Positions 12,901 through 28,200 of a DNA stretch of 64,000 nucleotides are shown here, piece by piece (within the stretch, counting starts at the first letter, position 1; every line of letters begins with the position of its first letter). The DNA comes from Onchocerca volvulus (lineage: Eukaryota > Nematoda > Chromadorea > Rhabditida > Onchocercidae). A program made the position numbers and the translations under genes. The stretch is taken from NCBI GenBank assembly GCA_000499405.2, contig HG738137.1:992001-1056000 (forward strand), read 5' to 3'. A model generated the notes under the pieces. It ran no database searches, was not told where the DNA came from, and was given only the letters and a program-made list of their open reading frames with translations.

Positions 12901-15481
12901 ATCTCATTATCGGAATATTCGTCCCATTGTTATTCAACCTTCACGTCCCACACCTTCGCCAACTAGACGTCAACAACAGCAACACTATTCACGATCACAT
13001 TCTCCATCTCATCTTTATACCACCTCTGCTTTAACCTCTTCTAATCATTACCATAATTCAGTATTAAAAAATGCTTTATCAGTAAGTTCTTTTTCTGCTT
13101 GAAATTTCTATTATATGATACCTATATATATACATTTCACTTCAACAATTTCTTTACTGTTTTTTTTTTTTTTTTTTTTTTTGTTTTGTTTTGTGCATTT
13201 CTGTATACTTTATAGCAATGTTACTCATCTTAATATTCTTTTTTCTTGTTGAATTTTCTTTGCATGATATGTCCCTTCAATAAGCTGATTTAACAGAACT
13301 TCAAAATCTGCTTGTGCGTTAATGAGGTTTCGAATTTTTCTTAATTTATCTAAGGATAATTTCAAATTAAAATTTTTAAAACATCCGAATCTGCTTGATA
13401 TCTAAGAATAATTAAAACTGTTCTTTGAAAATTTAGGTTTGAATTAAATTTCATTTCTTCTGTTTTTTTCTTTTCTCATCCTCGATTTCTTTCTCCCTTC
13501 TTTTTTTTTATTTTTTTTTAATTTTTTTTTTTTTTTTGCAGTCTGAATATGTTCAATCAAGTACATCGTCGTCACCGATTACCGATTATGCAAATTTACC
13601 TCTGATCGAAGATCATCCATCTACCTTTGAATCATCCTATTCCTCTACCTCTTCACGCAACATTCTTCCACATCAACGTCCTTTTTCGCACAATTCTACT
13701 CAACAACAATTTGAGACTTCACGAGCATTTAACACAAATCCTAAATTACGTGAGCAAAATTCGATTGCTTCCGTATCATCTCGGGATTCTCCTCGATTAT
13801 CGATTGTTGCTGCAACGCAAGAGTCAGGAGTTATGATGGATGAATTTTCAGGACGTCGATTTACGAAGAAAGCACCACCTATACCACCCAAACGTCATAT
13901 CACTGTGAGTTGTTTTCTATTGGTTCCTTTTTCTTATCATAGTTTCTGATTTGCCTCACCAATTTTTCGCATAAATCTTTGAGATTAAAAACTGGTATAG
14001 GTTATCTAAGTGTTTTTAATGAAGTTTGTAGTTATTAATATAGATTCTAAATTTTATTTGTAATATACAAATTATCGGTTTTTCGCGAAATCTTTTACGT
14101 AGACGTCTCACATTTTCATGTTCTCATTCTTTTTTTTTTTTTAATTCTTTGTATTCTAATATTTCATATTCTGCAGAGGCGAGATGAATTGAACAAGCAG
14201 CTGGATGAGCTTGAATCAAAAGGTTCCTCAATGACTGAAGCAGATCATCAAAAGTATCGTGAGCTTGTTAACGAGCTGGCAAAAATTCGAGTACCATTTC
14301 CGATTGAATCGAATTCAACCAAAAATACTACTGAACAGGAGCAATCGAAATCCATATCTCCGGAGACCATTATTTCTGTCAAAGACGATGATTCTTGTTT
14401 TGAACGATCAAAAAACTTACCAATATCAGAGAAATATGAAAAGATGTTGATGAAATTAGGTTGGTAGAAATTCAGTTCAGATTTTGATGCATTTTCTCTG
14501 CCTGTATTTTCGCATATAAATTTTTCAGATTAGACGTTTGAATAACATTTTCAGAAGTGAATGAAGCAGAAAAAATAACTGAACAGCAGATGCAGGAAAC
14601 GACTGAAATGAAAGCGGAAGGATTTTTGGAAGAAAAGAAAGATTCTGCATTAACCAAGTATGTTTTTAACACAGATAATCAATTTCGTGATATTTCAAAA
14701 AGCCAGCAAGTCTCTTTGTTTAATAATTCCCTTATATATCATCTTTAATTTATGAATTTTGATCAGATTCAAAATTTTAGTGAAAATTTCGATGAGATGA
14801 TAATAAAGAAAAAGGGAGTACAGTGGAATGACGAAGTTGCAGAAAATCTTAGAACAGATTCGGACAATGAAAATAAGCTGATTTATGAAGATGACGAGCA
14901 GCCAGAACCAAGAGCTCAAGTAAATTTTTTTATTCATAAAATAAAAATAGTGATAACATTTTATCTATTTCTTGATTTATTATATCATGAAAGTCGCATA
15001 TTGAATACTACACTTTATTTATTTAGGTACTTGGTACTAATGAAGTATATCGAGATCCACGACAAGTACGTCTTATTGAATTGGAGGCAAAGCAACATGC
15101 AGCAAAAGAGGCAAAGGTAAAATGATTGAAAGGATTAAGAAGAAAAGAGTTTCAGCGTTTCGGTTTAAATTAAAAAATTTGGATTTCATTAGTGGCTATA
15201 TGCTGGCTCAACAAAATAGATATTGGGAAATTGATGGATTTTTTAATGATATTTCTTTAAATTTAAGGCGGAAAATCGAAAACTTTGTTTAGAAAAAGCG
15301 TTTTTTTTTTTTTTTTTTTTACTTTTGAAGTCAATTTATACTTCAGATTGATGGTTCCAAATTAGGATTTCGCGATAAAATGCAGCTGTTTGCGGAGCAG
15401 ATCGGTGAAAAAGCTCTAAAGAATCGTTACAAAGCATCCACTATACAGCGTGAAATAGAACAAACAATGGATGATTTCTGA
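967..15481 (+). CDS. afd-1: Afadin/canoe homologue, C-terminal part (partial, 23 exons)
   Basis: Scaffold that links nectin-type adhesion receptors and Ras/Rap signalling to actin at cell junctions. Exons read by phase: 967-1097, 1318-1517, 2030-2261, 2681-2855, 3402-3576, 4122-4317, 4779-4838, 5040-5155, 7684-7836, 8516-8593, 10001-10066, 10399-10472, 10950-11094, 11604-11673, 12215-12303, 12550-12687, 12779-13081, 13542-13904, 14177-14459, 14555-14657, 14781-14919, 15027-15116, 15347-15481 (TGA). All use GT-AG and keep one frame, giving about 1,170 codons. A DIL domain spans visible residues ~110-330 (FWLANSSELLNFFKQD, NEWAYQRGLELAAECHMDR). A PDZ domain at ~480-565 has the ligand loop GIGLSIVAAQ followed by DGRLESGDQLLSVNGQSL. 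Further on come a Ser/Gln-rich linker, a proline motif APPIPPKR, a charged coil region and the conserved NEVYRDPRQVRL. The first exon enters mid-codon, so the gene continues left of the window, where the family's RA and FHA domains belong. The gene symbol is by homology to the C. elegans afadin. Confidence 0.93.
3180..3272. repeat. Imperfect inverted repeat (hairpin) in afadin intron
   Basis: The arms GGTCTAATGAAA (3205-3216) and TTTCATTAGACC (3234-3245) pair perfectly across a 17-nt loop. Pairing continues outward to about 3180 and 3272 with a few mismatches, one bulge and several G-U-type pairs, including a GCTATAA block. The shape is like a microRNA precursor or a decayed foldback element. 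It lies wholly in the intron 2856-3401. Function is unknown. Confidence 0.6.
5156..7683 (+). other. Long afadin intron
   Basis: Intron of 2.5 kb between the exon ending in LQTLQ and the one starting DDRDVVVKF, both in phase 0. It is AT-rich, with poly-A and poly-T runs. Short ORFs inside it show no family motif, splice context or coding character. Nothing else was recognised. Confidence 0.7.
8594..10000 (+). other. Afadin intron splitting the PDZ domain
   Basis: Intron of 1.4 kb between IVAAQ and GIGERSIGIY, both phase 0, inside the PDZ fold. It contains AT-rich sequence and a poly-A run near 9764-9780. No gene is seen. Confidence 0.7.
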
Positions 15482-18400
15482 AGTTTTTCCTTGGATATTG
15501 TTTCTCACTAATACGTATAACAATATGAAAATGTGCAGATATTATGCATGATTTCTCTTTCTGAGAAAAAAATATTCAACGCTTATTGAAAGTTTTCGAT
15601 GCATGAGAATATGTGTGATGCAGTTGCTGATGATCAAGGGCAGTAATGATTGACACATAGATATGCATAATTGTCGTCATGGCATAAATAGAAACAACTT
15701 CTTGATCACTCTTTCTTCTCTTCGTTAAAATGCTATATGTTTAGGAGGAAAGAAAATTAGCATACATCGGTCTTGTTCATAATTTAAATGATTTTCCATT
15801 AAATTCAAACGCTTTGAAAACATTATTGATATTTAATATCATATGAATCGGCTTAAGATAACTTAAATGAGATATACTTCTCTTTGTTTGTCATTTAATA
15901 ACTTCAGGTACCATCTTCCCTTTTAAGTGATAGTTTATTTTTAAGAAAAACCAAATTAATCTTCTTTAAAAGTTGGTGAATTATGGTACCGTGTAAATAT
16001 CATTCTATAATCTATGTTCTCAAAAATTTTAGCTTTATTGTTTATATGACTTATAAATATGTCTTTTTTTTTTTCGTCTTGTAATTTGTTTAGCACTCAG
16101 CAATATTAACAGCTTTTAATTCGTTTTTTTTTTCTTGTTAGTTTTGCGTGTATTGGATATCTCTCGCGTGGGTCTCACGTAATCTTGGCGTCTTTAAATT
16201 TTCTATTGTTTTATTTATACTATTGCCTACTTTATTATTTAAATAATCTCCAATATTTATTGTGCTATTTTGAAATTATATAGATTCACTTTATACTTTC
16301 TGTCAGCCTTTATTCGTTTTGCCTATTTGTTTCACTCTGTGTATATTTTTTTGTGTACTTCTTTTATTTATTCTTGTTTTGATCCATGTCTGTTTGCATT
16401 CCTTAATACTGCTAATTAAATATCGAAAATTCAATCGAAATTTTTCAAATTTTTTTCTCTTTCTCTAAATAGCACGATTATTAGTTAAAATTGAGAATCT
16501 CGCTTAAATGTACGATGCATAGCTGTAAGTCATTATCATCAGATATCTTCGTCACTAACAGTTATCACTGATCAAATTAGCGTATAGGTTACGAATTTTT
16601 TCGAGGAGAAATTAATATTGCTTATCGAATCACGTCTTATTTCATAGCATTATAAAATGAGAGAGAAGTTTCAAAAAACTAGTAATCATGAATTGGAGCA
16701 AATGAATTTAATGCTTTGTGTTTGCTCGAGATTATAAGGTAATTATTTCTTAAAAAAGTATAGAATTTGAATAAATCTGTTGTCTGGGATTAAATACTTT
16801 TTAAATTTGAATCAACTTTTTTTGCTTAGTTCTGCCAGGAACAGTGACAAATGACTGATAATAACACTGATAACTATGTTAGATGATGCTTCATTACAAA
16901 TTCAAATCAAAATTTCCTCCTTCATTTATTTCTTTTTTTTCGATATGTAGGCTTCATCTTATTACGCCTTTTTTATCATCACTAATCTCTTGTAGTAGTT
17001 TGCAAAATGTTTTAGTTATCATTAAAGAGCTCTGTGCCTTCATCATAAACTGCTTTTATGTGCTGTGGTTTTTTTTCTTTTAAATTACTCGAAATTTTCA
17101 TTATTAAATTTATATTTTATTCGTTTAAAAAATTTTCCCACTTTAATATTTCTAAAATATATGTAAGAAAGAAATATGCATATCATTAATTAATTTTTCT
17201 AACAAATATTATGTAATCATTATTTTTTGCTCATTTAATTTAATCTTTTTATTTCAATTTGCATTAATAAATTTATTAAATTTTAATTGTTCAGATATTG
17301 TGCAAAATCAAATCAACAAAAACTGACATCAATGTTATCAATTTACCACTCATTTTGGTATGATAAGTCTTAGAGGAAGGAGGGAACTTCTCATAGAGAA
17401 GAATTGATACGGTAGTATGGAATCAGGTGTGATACTATTCTGTGATAAAGAGTTGAAGAGAATGATAAGAAATGTAACATTGGTTGATTTATTTTACTCA
17501 TTGTTTTACCTTGACCAGACAAGATTTTCTTTTTGTGTCCTTTTTCTTTCATCTACTTATCCTCCCGTTTCCCTCATTTTTTTTCATTCTAGTCTAGTGG
17601 GAAAAGAAAGGAAATAGTTATTTTTTTGTTTATTACCGAAATTTCGATATTCATACTGTAAGATTCAGTGTGCAAACATGTAGGGATACAGTATATGCAG
17701 ATACTGTACTGTGTATATACTGTATGATATCTGTATGGATAATGAAAAGGCTGGTGCCAAAAAGGAATATTCTTCAGAAATTTTATTCCACATACTTAGG
17801 ATATCAATGAATTTACAGTATTAACATTTAACTAACCATGAAGATATGCATATATATAATTAAATAGCTGAAAAGCTTCACAGTTTTTTAAAATCTCATT
17901 ATATATAACTCAAATTCAAATTACAGTTTGTCTTATCTTGATTCTATGACAATTTCAATTATCACAATTATCAATATTTTTTCTTTTTCATAACTGGATC
18001 GTTTTCACAAGATTTAAATTTCTCAAAATTTAAAATCGATTCCTATCAATAATTACTGCATTTTATCATGAAATAAGATTTATATAAGACTAATGAAATA
18101 TTTAAGCTGTCTACTTTTAAGTTATAGATTCAAGTTTTCTTCGACAATATTTTCGGATAATCACAATTAAAAAGAAAAATTCAATCAAATATGCATTAAA
18201 TTTTAAACAAACATCATATAAAAACGATAATTCAAATTTAGAAGATATTTTCTATTTACCTATTCGATTTACCGGAACCATAAATTTCAGTTCTGATTTA
18301 TTATTAAAAAATAAGAATCAAATCACAGCATAAAGAATAAAATTATATATAATGAATAATTTTGTAATGAAATGATTAATCCTGTTATTTCCATTTCAAA

Positions 18401-19210
18401 TTTATTTTGCTTACCAGAACTTTTGTAAATATAACTTTGCTATCCTTTTGCAAATTATCTTTTTGGTATCGCTTAGATTTCATTGCCAATAAAATTATGC
18501 AGATTAAACGGTTAGAAACCTATATATGTATATTTTTTTTTTCCTAATTAATTAGCTGAGAAATCATTTGAGACTAAAAATGAATGATAAATGTTAATTT
18601 AAAATAATGACTCGAGATGATTCTTTCGATTTTTCATTTTGTCCCCTTTTTTCCTTGTCTTTTTCTTATTATTATCTTCCAAATTTTTAGAATTTTCAAC
18701 ACTGAACTTATTGAAAAGATACATAAATGATAAATAAATGACCCGCAAATTGATCTGAAAGTATATTCCAAACAAACCAAAATGAATTAAACTAATTATA
18801 AATAGATTTGGTTAGATCGGTAATTTTTTGGCTGTTCCAATTTGTTCACAAATGATGATGAATGTGATAATTCTTCCACCTATAAAACAATCTTTTATGA
18901 TTCATTCTTCTTTTCTTAATGAAATTCGATAATTGTATTAATTTGATGGATTCAGATTATTTCATCACAAATTTGATTGAATGAATGAGGTTGATTAAAT
19001 TATAAATAAATGACTTGAAATGATTAATTATTGTGAAAAAAAGCTTTTCAATATTAAGATTTTTGTTCATTGATGAGTTTGTAATATATTGTCTCAAATA
19101 TTCAGAATATTTCTAACATTACGATTTGCAATATTTACGAAGTTGTAATTGGAATTCCATAAGAAATTTTTTATCAAATAGGCATTTAAATCGAAATTAA
19201 CAAGTGAAAT
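15482..19210. other. Intergenic / 3' UTR region between convergent genes
   Basis: The afadin stop (15481, plus) and the semaphorin stop (19211, minus) face each other across 3.7 kb. The stretch is AT-rich and must hold both 3' UTRs. A candidate AATAAA for the plus-strand gene is at about 16770, far from the stop. ORFs of about 66 codons at 16883 and 17417 are low-complexity and unsupported. A 10-bp inverted repeat, TACAGTATAT / ATATACTGTA, lies at 17687-17724. Confidence 0.7.
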
Positions 19211-22200
19211 TTAAATAAGACAAACCACAAGTGATATGGGTGATTCAGAACGGGCTAATTTAGCTCCGCCAAATTTTGATATTGATTCATATGCATTTAT
19301 AATGCCTAATGATGGTGATAATAATCTGAAATTTCTATACTGTAAGTAATTTTTAAGCTAAATTCGTAATGATAATAGTAATAATTTAGACAAAAATTGC
19401 TGAAATCATGACTTAAGTAATGGAATGAAGTTTTAAAATTTAGTAAAAAATAGTTTCATTATGATTTTTATTTCGATAATAAAGTTCTCCCGAACATATC
19501 CGTTCTTTTTTCATTCTTTCTTTTATTCCAAATCTTAAACAATTGAAATTTTAACAATTCAGTTGATAATATATTAATGAGATTACTTATAAATTATGTT
19601 ACCTGGCACCGTAGTTAGGTTGAGGACTAGTGGTACTGAATGATGGACATGAAAAAGGCTTTTCCTTCTTCGGCAGCTTCCAATGACAGTACAAATTTCC
19701 AATAAAAAATCCAAAAAACATAGCCAGTGTTGCAATCGAAGAACAAAGTATTGGTACAAAAAAACTATTCTCGATGAAAGAATAACCGGTGGATTCTGGA
19801 AATTTTTTCGTATAAATAAATTCGAAAGTTTTTCAAGTAAACTAGCTATTTAATGATTTGCATAAATTCATAAATGTATTAGTAGAAATAAAAAGTTTTT
19901 AATTTTTACAAAGTTTAGCGCAAGTTACAAATTTTAAAACTCTTGATAATTTGCAAAAAGAAAACTAAGTTTCATAATTTCTTAATAAATTATTTGAAAA
20001 AATTCGACAATTTTTGTTGCTTATTTATAACTTTTTTGTTTAAAAAATTTGAAAATTTGCATATTCCAAATTTAGAATGAACTGAGAAAGAAACCTGCTA
20101 TTACACCGAATGAACCTGAATTACTAGTGGAAGCACAAGCCAGAATTGGCTTCCTTTCTTTGCATTCACAATCCTTACTGATCGATGGCGAATTAGATGA
20201 TGGAAGAACGTACGATATATCTTAAAGTATACAGTAATCTATTAAAGTATCCAAAAGATTTCAAACTAAAACAATAAATCAGAAAAATCGCAATGATAAA
20301 TGCACTTCATATTAATTATGGTAGTTGAAAATTTATTCATCGAAAAATGAAAACTTGATGAAACATCGAATTAAATCTTCCAGTCGTTTGCAATTGATTA
20401 ATTAATTGAAAAAATAATACTGAAGACTACCTTGCAAAGGTTCCTCTTTTTCAGTAATGATCGATGATGCAATGTTAAAATTGAAGAAATGTTGAAATTC
20501 TGTGAAAGTACCACAACCTTCTGCTTGTCCTGTTATAATTTCCTGCTCGTATAACCTGTAACTGTGATAGTACCTTTTTTGAGCATTATCAGATATTAAA
20601 AGTTGAAATAAATTCATTTAAAAATGAAATAATCATTGGAATGTATCTTTTATATGACAAATCTTTTGATTTGACAGTGAGATGTTTCTTCTTCATTAAC
20701 ATGTAACCTATGATCTTTGCTAGAAATTTGAATTAATTTTAAGCACAAAATTATAATCGTTAATCATTGATAGTTGACTTTATAGCGGATGATCTTTGAC
20801 AATGAAACATGATGTGTACGATCTTCTGATTGAATAGTATGATGACGACAGTATTTTTGGCTTTTGACGATATACTTAGAATATTTAATCTTACAAAACT
20901 CTATAATCTTTGATTTTCGTTTTCTACGTGCGATAGCTTTGTTTTTAATGTCATGACCTCTGATCTTTCACAGTAGTCTCAGATTTGTCCTTTTCCGGAC
21001 GTTCATAAAAATTAATATGGGATATATGACAAAATGAACCAATCATTGAAACAAACCCATCTAAATCGTTATTTAACATTCCGCATTTCTTGGCTGCTAA
21101 ATCCCATGCGCAATGTGGGTCACGTAAAGCCACGCAATCGTTACACGTATTAAAGCGATTACATTGTGCAAGGGGTACACGTGCAACGGATCGTTCGCTA
21201 ACAGCTATTAGGTATCGTTGAACAGGTAAATCCTCAATATTCACCTGAGATAGCATCATATTTCGAATTGGTTCCTGTAAATGAGTAGTAAGTTTATCAG
21301 TATTAATATATTTCTGTCCTATAAATTTTAATCTTTTTTTAAAATTAGCATATATTATTATGGTATTTTCGAATTATTATTAACAAATATAGAAGCAAAA
21401 ATTTAGCAGAAAATATTCAAAATTAACATAGCTTAATTAGTAATATTTTTCAAATTTCAGAAATTTTATTAAAAAATTTTTTGATTTGAAATAATATTAT
21501 TACAACTTTTTGTGCAATATATTCCATTCATATTTCTTATCTCTAATTTTAACTTACATTAGTAATTTGGAGTGTGTAGATATGATGAGATGGTTGCTTT
21601 GTGGTAGCTGTGGTACCAGCCAAATTGACCATTTTAAAAACATTACCTTGGTCGGTACCAATGTATATAACATCATATAAATGTCCATCAATTGCTTTCA
21701 CCTAGATCAATCAATTGTCATATATGAAATTTCAGAATTTAAGAAAAATTTTGAATTTATTTTTTTAATTTAATTGCAAATATCATACCTGAGCATCAAC
21801 GACAATCTGTGTAAAATGGTCCAAACCCGTATGAATTGCAATTGGTGCACCGAAATAATTAGGTACGGCTTCATTCATTAATGGATTAGCTCGAGCAAAT
21901 GCTACCGCTTCTTCAGGTAACAAGCGAGAATCATTTGTGCATTTACCTGAAATTAAAAATTTTGAAAACAGTGAAACAATTTCTAAATTTTTGAAATTTA
22001 CGAAATTTCAGTTTCAATCAAATATTTGTGACATAATAGCATAATTGAACACGACCGTATTCTAAAGTTGTAAAATTTCTAACTTCGGCTAACTTTAAAT
22101 TGTAAAATCTCTAACTTGAATTAATCTTAGACTGTAAAGACTCTAATTTAAGCTAATCTCGAATTTTGAACTGTTAATAGGATGAGTAATAAGGTGGTGC

Positions 22201-25200
22201 TACCAGGTCGATATTTTGAAATATCACTATAAAGTGCACTCATCCACAATGATTGCAAGTTGCTTCGATCGCCATATCTCGATTCCGAGAAGACATCGTT
22301 AATCTGTTGAAGGTCAAATGCACAAATGGCCGATGATGAGATGCCGGCCAAGGGACTGCGAAATACTCCGTAGACTAATTGCTTCGTCTCCGCCAAATGA
22401 AGGTTAATTACAGGTGGTGCTATGGCTTCCATCTAAAATATTTCACTCCTTTGCAAGATTATTCTGAAATTTTTATGGGACCAAATCAACGAAGTATTTT
22501 TGAAAATAATAATTGTTTGTTTGTAAATTTGATATAATTGAATTATTCAACTTGAATAAATTTAAGGGAGGAAAAATTCGCGCAATTGAAGCAAGTCAAA
22601 TAAAGAATTATAAAATAAAATAATAACTAATAAAAAGAGAAGTTTGTGAAATTTCTTCGATAGCCTTCTTTTTTATGTCAATACTAACCTGATCGAAATA
22701 GAACGGATAATGGCCTGGAATGGAACAATTTAGTCGAGCTTTCACAAATGATGTCCATTCATTCGAATATGGCCTTGGGCCACCGTAATCTGATCGGCAA
22801 AGCCTAGCAATGCGGGAATATACGGCACCATCATTGCATGTTTCTTGTTCTGTCGCCTGTTCACGAAACCAAATGTATACATACTGAAAATTTGAAATGA
22901 ATTATGAAAACTTGGAAAGAATTTTTCTTTTTCAATTATTTCTATTACTGATCGATAATGATGTAAATTTGATAGCAAAGGGTTATGTTAGAATGATACT
23001 AGATTAAAAATAGGAGGTATTTAGAAAAGAATTTAATTAGTTGAAAATATATTGTTTTTTAAATTCTTTTTAATTTTTTAAATTCTTTTCAACAATGTTT
23101 TTTAAATTCTTTTTAACAATACTGCATTAAATTTTTCATCTCATCTCTTCACAGATTTATTATAACAGACATTTTCTTCCTTATAACCGATTTATTTGGA
23201 ATTTAATTTTTTGATAAGCAAAATTTAGAAAAAAGAAATTATTTTCTTCATTACACAAATAATTGATTGATTTACTGCTAAGTGTTTGAACAAAATTGAA
23301 AAATTGCAGTTGAAAAATAAGAATTGCTTTGTTGAAGTGATGGTAATTTCATGAAGACTGCTTGCTAAATAAATTCTTATTTGCCATCTAAAGTTTTAAA
23401 AATTCGTTGAATTATTAATGCATAATATTGATTTAACGATGATTCAAATTTCATAGATAAGAATATCCATTTGAGACTTCACTTATATTTTTCAATATCC
23501 ACAAAAATTTATTAAATTCAAAATTGCTATTTTTATTATTATACGAAATGTTACAAATATTAAATTATCAATAATTATAATAAAATTTTTCTTTGAATAA
23601 AACAATTTTTTAATTATTTTCAGAAAGTGTAAAAAAATCATTGTTATGATTGAATCAATGAAAAATTATAAAATCTGTTAAAATAGCTCTAAAAATAAAA
23701 AAAAAAAAATTGGTAAATAAAAAAAGGAAGAAATTGTTATTGAAAGGAGAAATTTTTGTTGTCAAATTTTATTTCATAATAAATTTCAGCTATTTTTCAA
23801 GGAAAATTTATTGTTTTCTTGTTCTTTCCACTTTTTTTTTTTTTTTCTTGCATTATTTCGATAAATGGATAAAAATTCGTCCCGTTCAAAATGCATGAAA
23901 AGAAAGGGAAAAACCGGTTGGTTCGTTTTTCTCTTTTTTTTTCTTCTTTTATTGTATAACAGAACCGAAGTTTTATGATCCTTTGAACATTGATGCCATT
24001 TGATCGTTCGATTAAAGAAGAAAAACGATCAATGAAAGATCATTTTTGTTCAAAGAAAAAAAAAAAGGTTTGATAATTTTGTGAGTAAAATGGAAAAATT
24101 AACGGATGATTAATTCATTTGGCTATGTTTAATCCTTCAAAAAAAAATTCAGCATTTTTCATTCGAGAAGAATTTTAAATTCAGTTACTCTTTGAAGCAA
24201 ATAAATCAAGAATGTCGATAAAAATAATTCGAGAATTTATGGAACAAGTATGAATTCGTTGATTTCACGTAAAAAATGAATGGAAGATTTGGCAAAGCAA
24301 ATGACGTGATATGTTTAAGCGTAAATAGACGTGAGATTGAAAAAAAAAGCAGACTTCTTTTACTTTTTTTCTTGTAAAACTTACTTCATTGTCTCGAAAT
24401 GAACCAACGAAATGTGGTTCATTCAGGAATTTGACGTCATTTCGCTCTGTACGGATACCCAAATCAACGATTTTTGTAATGTTTCGTCGATGGATCAATG
24501 GATCAGCACCCGAAAAATCCGATACTGCAAATGTATTCAATGAAATAATTAGCTGAATTAATTTTTTTAATTTTGTCTCGAGATGAGTTTGTTTTAAAAA
24601 ATTTTAATTTTGAAGCAATCATAAAAGTTATTTGTAAATTATATGTAATTATTGGAACTTCAAAAATTGAGTTTGAAATCAGTTTTCATCGTCGGTCATG
24701 TTTCCAAATTAATTGCAGAAATTATTAAAATTTTATCAAGTTAGGAAAAATGAATACTAATCTTGTTTTTCATAATTGAGCATGATAATATGTAAATACC
24801 TAATTTAGATCCGAAATTTAATTTAAAATTTATAACTATCAATTGCAATTCAAAGAACATATTTTGTCTCATTCATTGTTGACAGATCGAAATATAATAA
24901 ATTTTGATTCGATAAATTTTATTATCGAACAGAATAATTGATGTTTGTTGCTTTTACTCATCTAACTTCGATATGTAAGCAAAGCAGTAATCCATTCCTT
25001 TATTTGAGTTTTTATGTTTTTTTACCCGTTTTAAATGATAATTTTTCTGTGATTTTTTAATTTGAATACGTTTCAGAATAAAAAATTTTTTTTACTGATA
25101 TCAGAGCAAAAAAATTTTATTCCGCTGCTTTCACTTTTTCACTGTTAGAATTTTTTCTCATTTTTTTTCTTCAAGATAATATTGAAAGCGATTTTTCAAT

Positions 25201-28200
25201 ATTAAATTCAAATTTGTAATTTAGATGTAAATTTTAAGAATGAATGAGAACCAAAATTGTTTCATTGTAATCAATCAACTTTTTTATTTCGCTTTTCTTG
25301 ATACTTTGAATAGGATATTCAAAAATGTCATTATTTTTGAAGATTTTCGAGGATGTTTAATTTTAATGATGTCTTTGAAGGATAACAATGGAAGTAAGAA
25401 AGTCAAGAAGAAAAAAGAAGAGTGACAGCATCTATTTTTTTTTTTTTAATTCCCTTCTAATTCTTTTTTTTTTTTTTTTTATAGTGAAATTCGAAAAAAA
25501 TAAGAGAAATGAAAAGAAAAGCCAGTCAGTTCATGAAATATAGAAAATTTTCAAATTTAATCTTCAAATTAGCATCCCTTCTCCATTACTTCACAATAAT
25601 TAATTTTACTTTAAAACAATAATTTTCAGCACTCCTACTCAATTTATTTGTAAAATTACAAATTTGATTTACTTTTCTGTTATGAGATATATTATCAATC
25701 GAAGTTTTGCTTCTTTCACTTCTGTTTCTTTCATTAATGATTGGAATGAATGATCAATTGATTTTCACACAAATGGAGAACGAAAATGAGCTGTTTAATG
25801 AGAGATCGAAAATTGATATTGAAAAATACAAAATTAATTTAAACCCATGTCTTTGCATTTTATAATTAAAAATGGAAATTTGAAGAAATTTTTGTGATAT
25901 CTTATTTAAAATAATGATCCTTTCTTTATGGCATTAATTCAATAATGGATTTTAATCTTTTATAAATTTCCTATAAAAATAAAAATTTGGAGAAAATTGA
26001 AATTTTCCTTTTGCTTTTTTTCTCAATTTTTCAATCGTTCACTTCGATCTCTATTTTTCGATTTTATCAACCAATTTATGTACAGTTTTGGTAACATATA
26101 TATGATGATTCTTTTTCATTCTTTATATTTTTAATTAATAAAATTGGATTTATTAAAATTAGATTTTATATTTGAAATTAAATCTAATTTCTTCGACATT
26201 TTGCAGGAAAAAATTTATGAATAAATAATATCTTCGGCCACCATGAATCTATCGGCATTACTACCGTGAAATTTTAAGAATAATTGATTTTTATTAAATT
26301 TTTGATTAAACTTTCTGCAGAAATAAATTTATAATTTTTTTCAATTTCTCTTAATTTCCCTAATTTTTTAATTGTTTCTTTGTTTTATCTGTTTAAAATT
26401 TGAAATAATATAATTTGCTTTTCTCTTTTTCTCTTTCCCTTTCTTTTTTTTCTTTCTCTCAGAATATGCCAATAGTTTGCTTTGCGAGATTTTATTTACT
26501 TAAAAATAAACGCAAACAATATAAGCTTGCAAATGATGCTTAAAATGAGCATTTACTTTCTCCTAATAATTAATAAATTTAAAACTCGAAAAAAGATGAA
26601 TTGGGATTTTAAATTTAAAACTCAATTGATTCAAAATTCGATCATTTCAAAAATGATTTTGTATAATTAATTATTATATTGAAAATGAGAAAAAAACGAA
26701 TTTTTTTTTTGATCAATTGTTTGCCAACCAACTACGAATCAATACAAAAAGGTTGGAATTATGGGAATTTTGTTATCGTTTGGATAAAAGAAAAGTTTAT
26801 GTGTGGTGAGTAGTAATTTAGTACATTTCGTTAAAATTGTAAAATTTATGTGAAATTTCGAAGGTCATCCAATGAATGGTTAATGGCCAAATGCTGGATA
26901 AAACTGATCGATAAAAATCATAACAGAAATTATTTGAAGAAAAATTATTGAAAATTCTTTTTTAAAGCATTTGAAAATTTTTTTATTTTTGTTAATTTAA
27001 TAAAGATAGAATTAATTATTACTAAAATTTGATCGAATAAACAGAAAATACAACTGTTTGAAATTTTTTTCTCAGTTTTTTAATTTAATAGAATGTATAG
27101 GAATTTTTTATGATATCCAAATAAATCGTATTTTTTTTCTAATTAATTAATTAAAAACGATATTTGCATTCATAAGAAAATACTGAAAAAATGAAGAAGT
27201 TTTCTCTTTGAACGATCAAATTTTAAAAGAATTGATACTGGAATAAGAAAATCCTTCAAGATATCATTGCATTAGATATCAGAGGATATAGTTCTAGAAG
27301 TTTTAGATAGATCGGAAGAGATGCTACTGCCAATTAATTCCTATTTATAATTTTTATTTTTTTTTGGAATTTAGACTTAAAAGTTTGTTTGATATTTACC
27401 GTATATCTTATATCTTATCATTACATCCTATCATTTTTATTTATATAGATGAAAGAAATAATTACAGAAATTTTGATTTTAATGAAATTAATTGAAAACT
27501 AGCAATGTATGTAGTGATATGTCGTAATGAATTAATCTGATAAATTTAATTATCATCCTATATTTAAATTTAGATGTGAAGTGACAGTAAAAAACAAAAG
27601 ACTAGCAAATCAAAACATTTTGTAATTAATAATCAAAAGTATATCAAACAAATCAATTTTAAATCTGCTAATTAAATTAATAAAACAATCAGTAAAAAAA
27701 TTTTCATTAATAAAGATATTTTATTTGAATTATTTATTTATAAAATTATTAATCTAATAATTTCAAGATATTTCAACGATTTTTTTAATTAGCAAGTAAG
27801 GTTAATTGAAAATGGCATAATTTAAACAAAATTATCACTGTTCACAAACAAATTGTTCGTCAGAATACATTTATAGCCAAACTGTATTCTGATATTTTTT
27901 TATAAAATCAGAGAAAAACCTTAACTGTTTGTACAATTCTTAAAAAATTAAAAAAATTGATTTTGTAATTTTGTAAAATTTTCGACAAAAATTCTCAAAC
28001 ATTATTACTAAAATAACTTTACCTGTTCCAGCATACAACAAATCGCTATCTCGAAGAAATGTTGAATTATGATTTGGATCGTAAGGAGCAATACCGAGTC
28101 CAGAAAATTCTAAACTTTGCCTGTATTCACCGTACTTCTCACGCTCATATTTTCGGCACATTGGTTGAAATGAGTTGGTACCACAAATTAGAATACTTTG

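Noticed and set aside
17687..17724. 10-bp inverted repeat TACAGTATAT / ATATACTGTA
   Set aside because: Short and built from a locally repeated ATACTGTA motif; too weak to call an element.
22742..22978. Minus-strand ORF of 78 codons overlapping a semaphorin exon
   Set aside because: It is a different frame of the true exon 22689-22883, whose correct frame reads YVYIWFREQATEQETCNDGA and joins its neighbours in phase.
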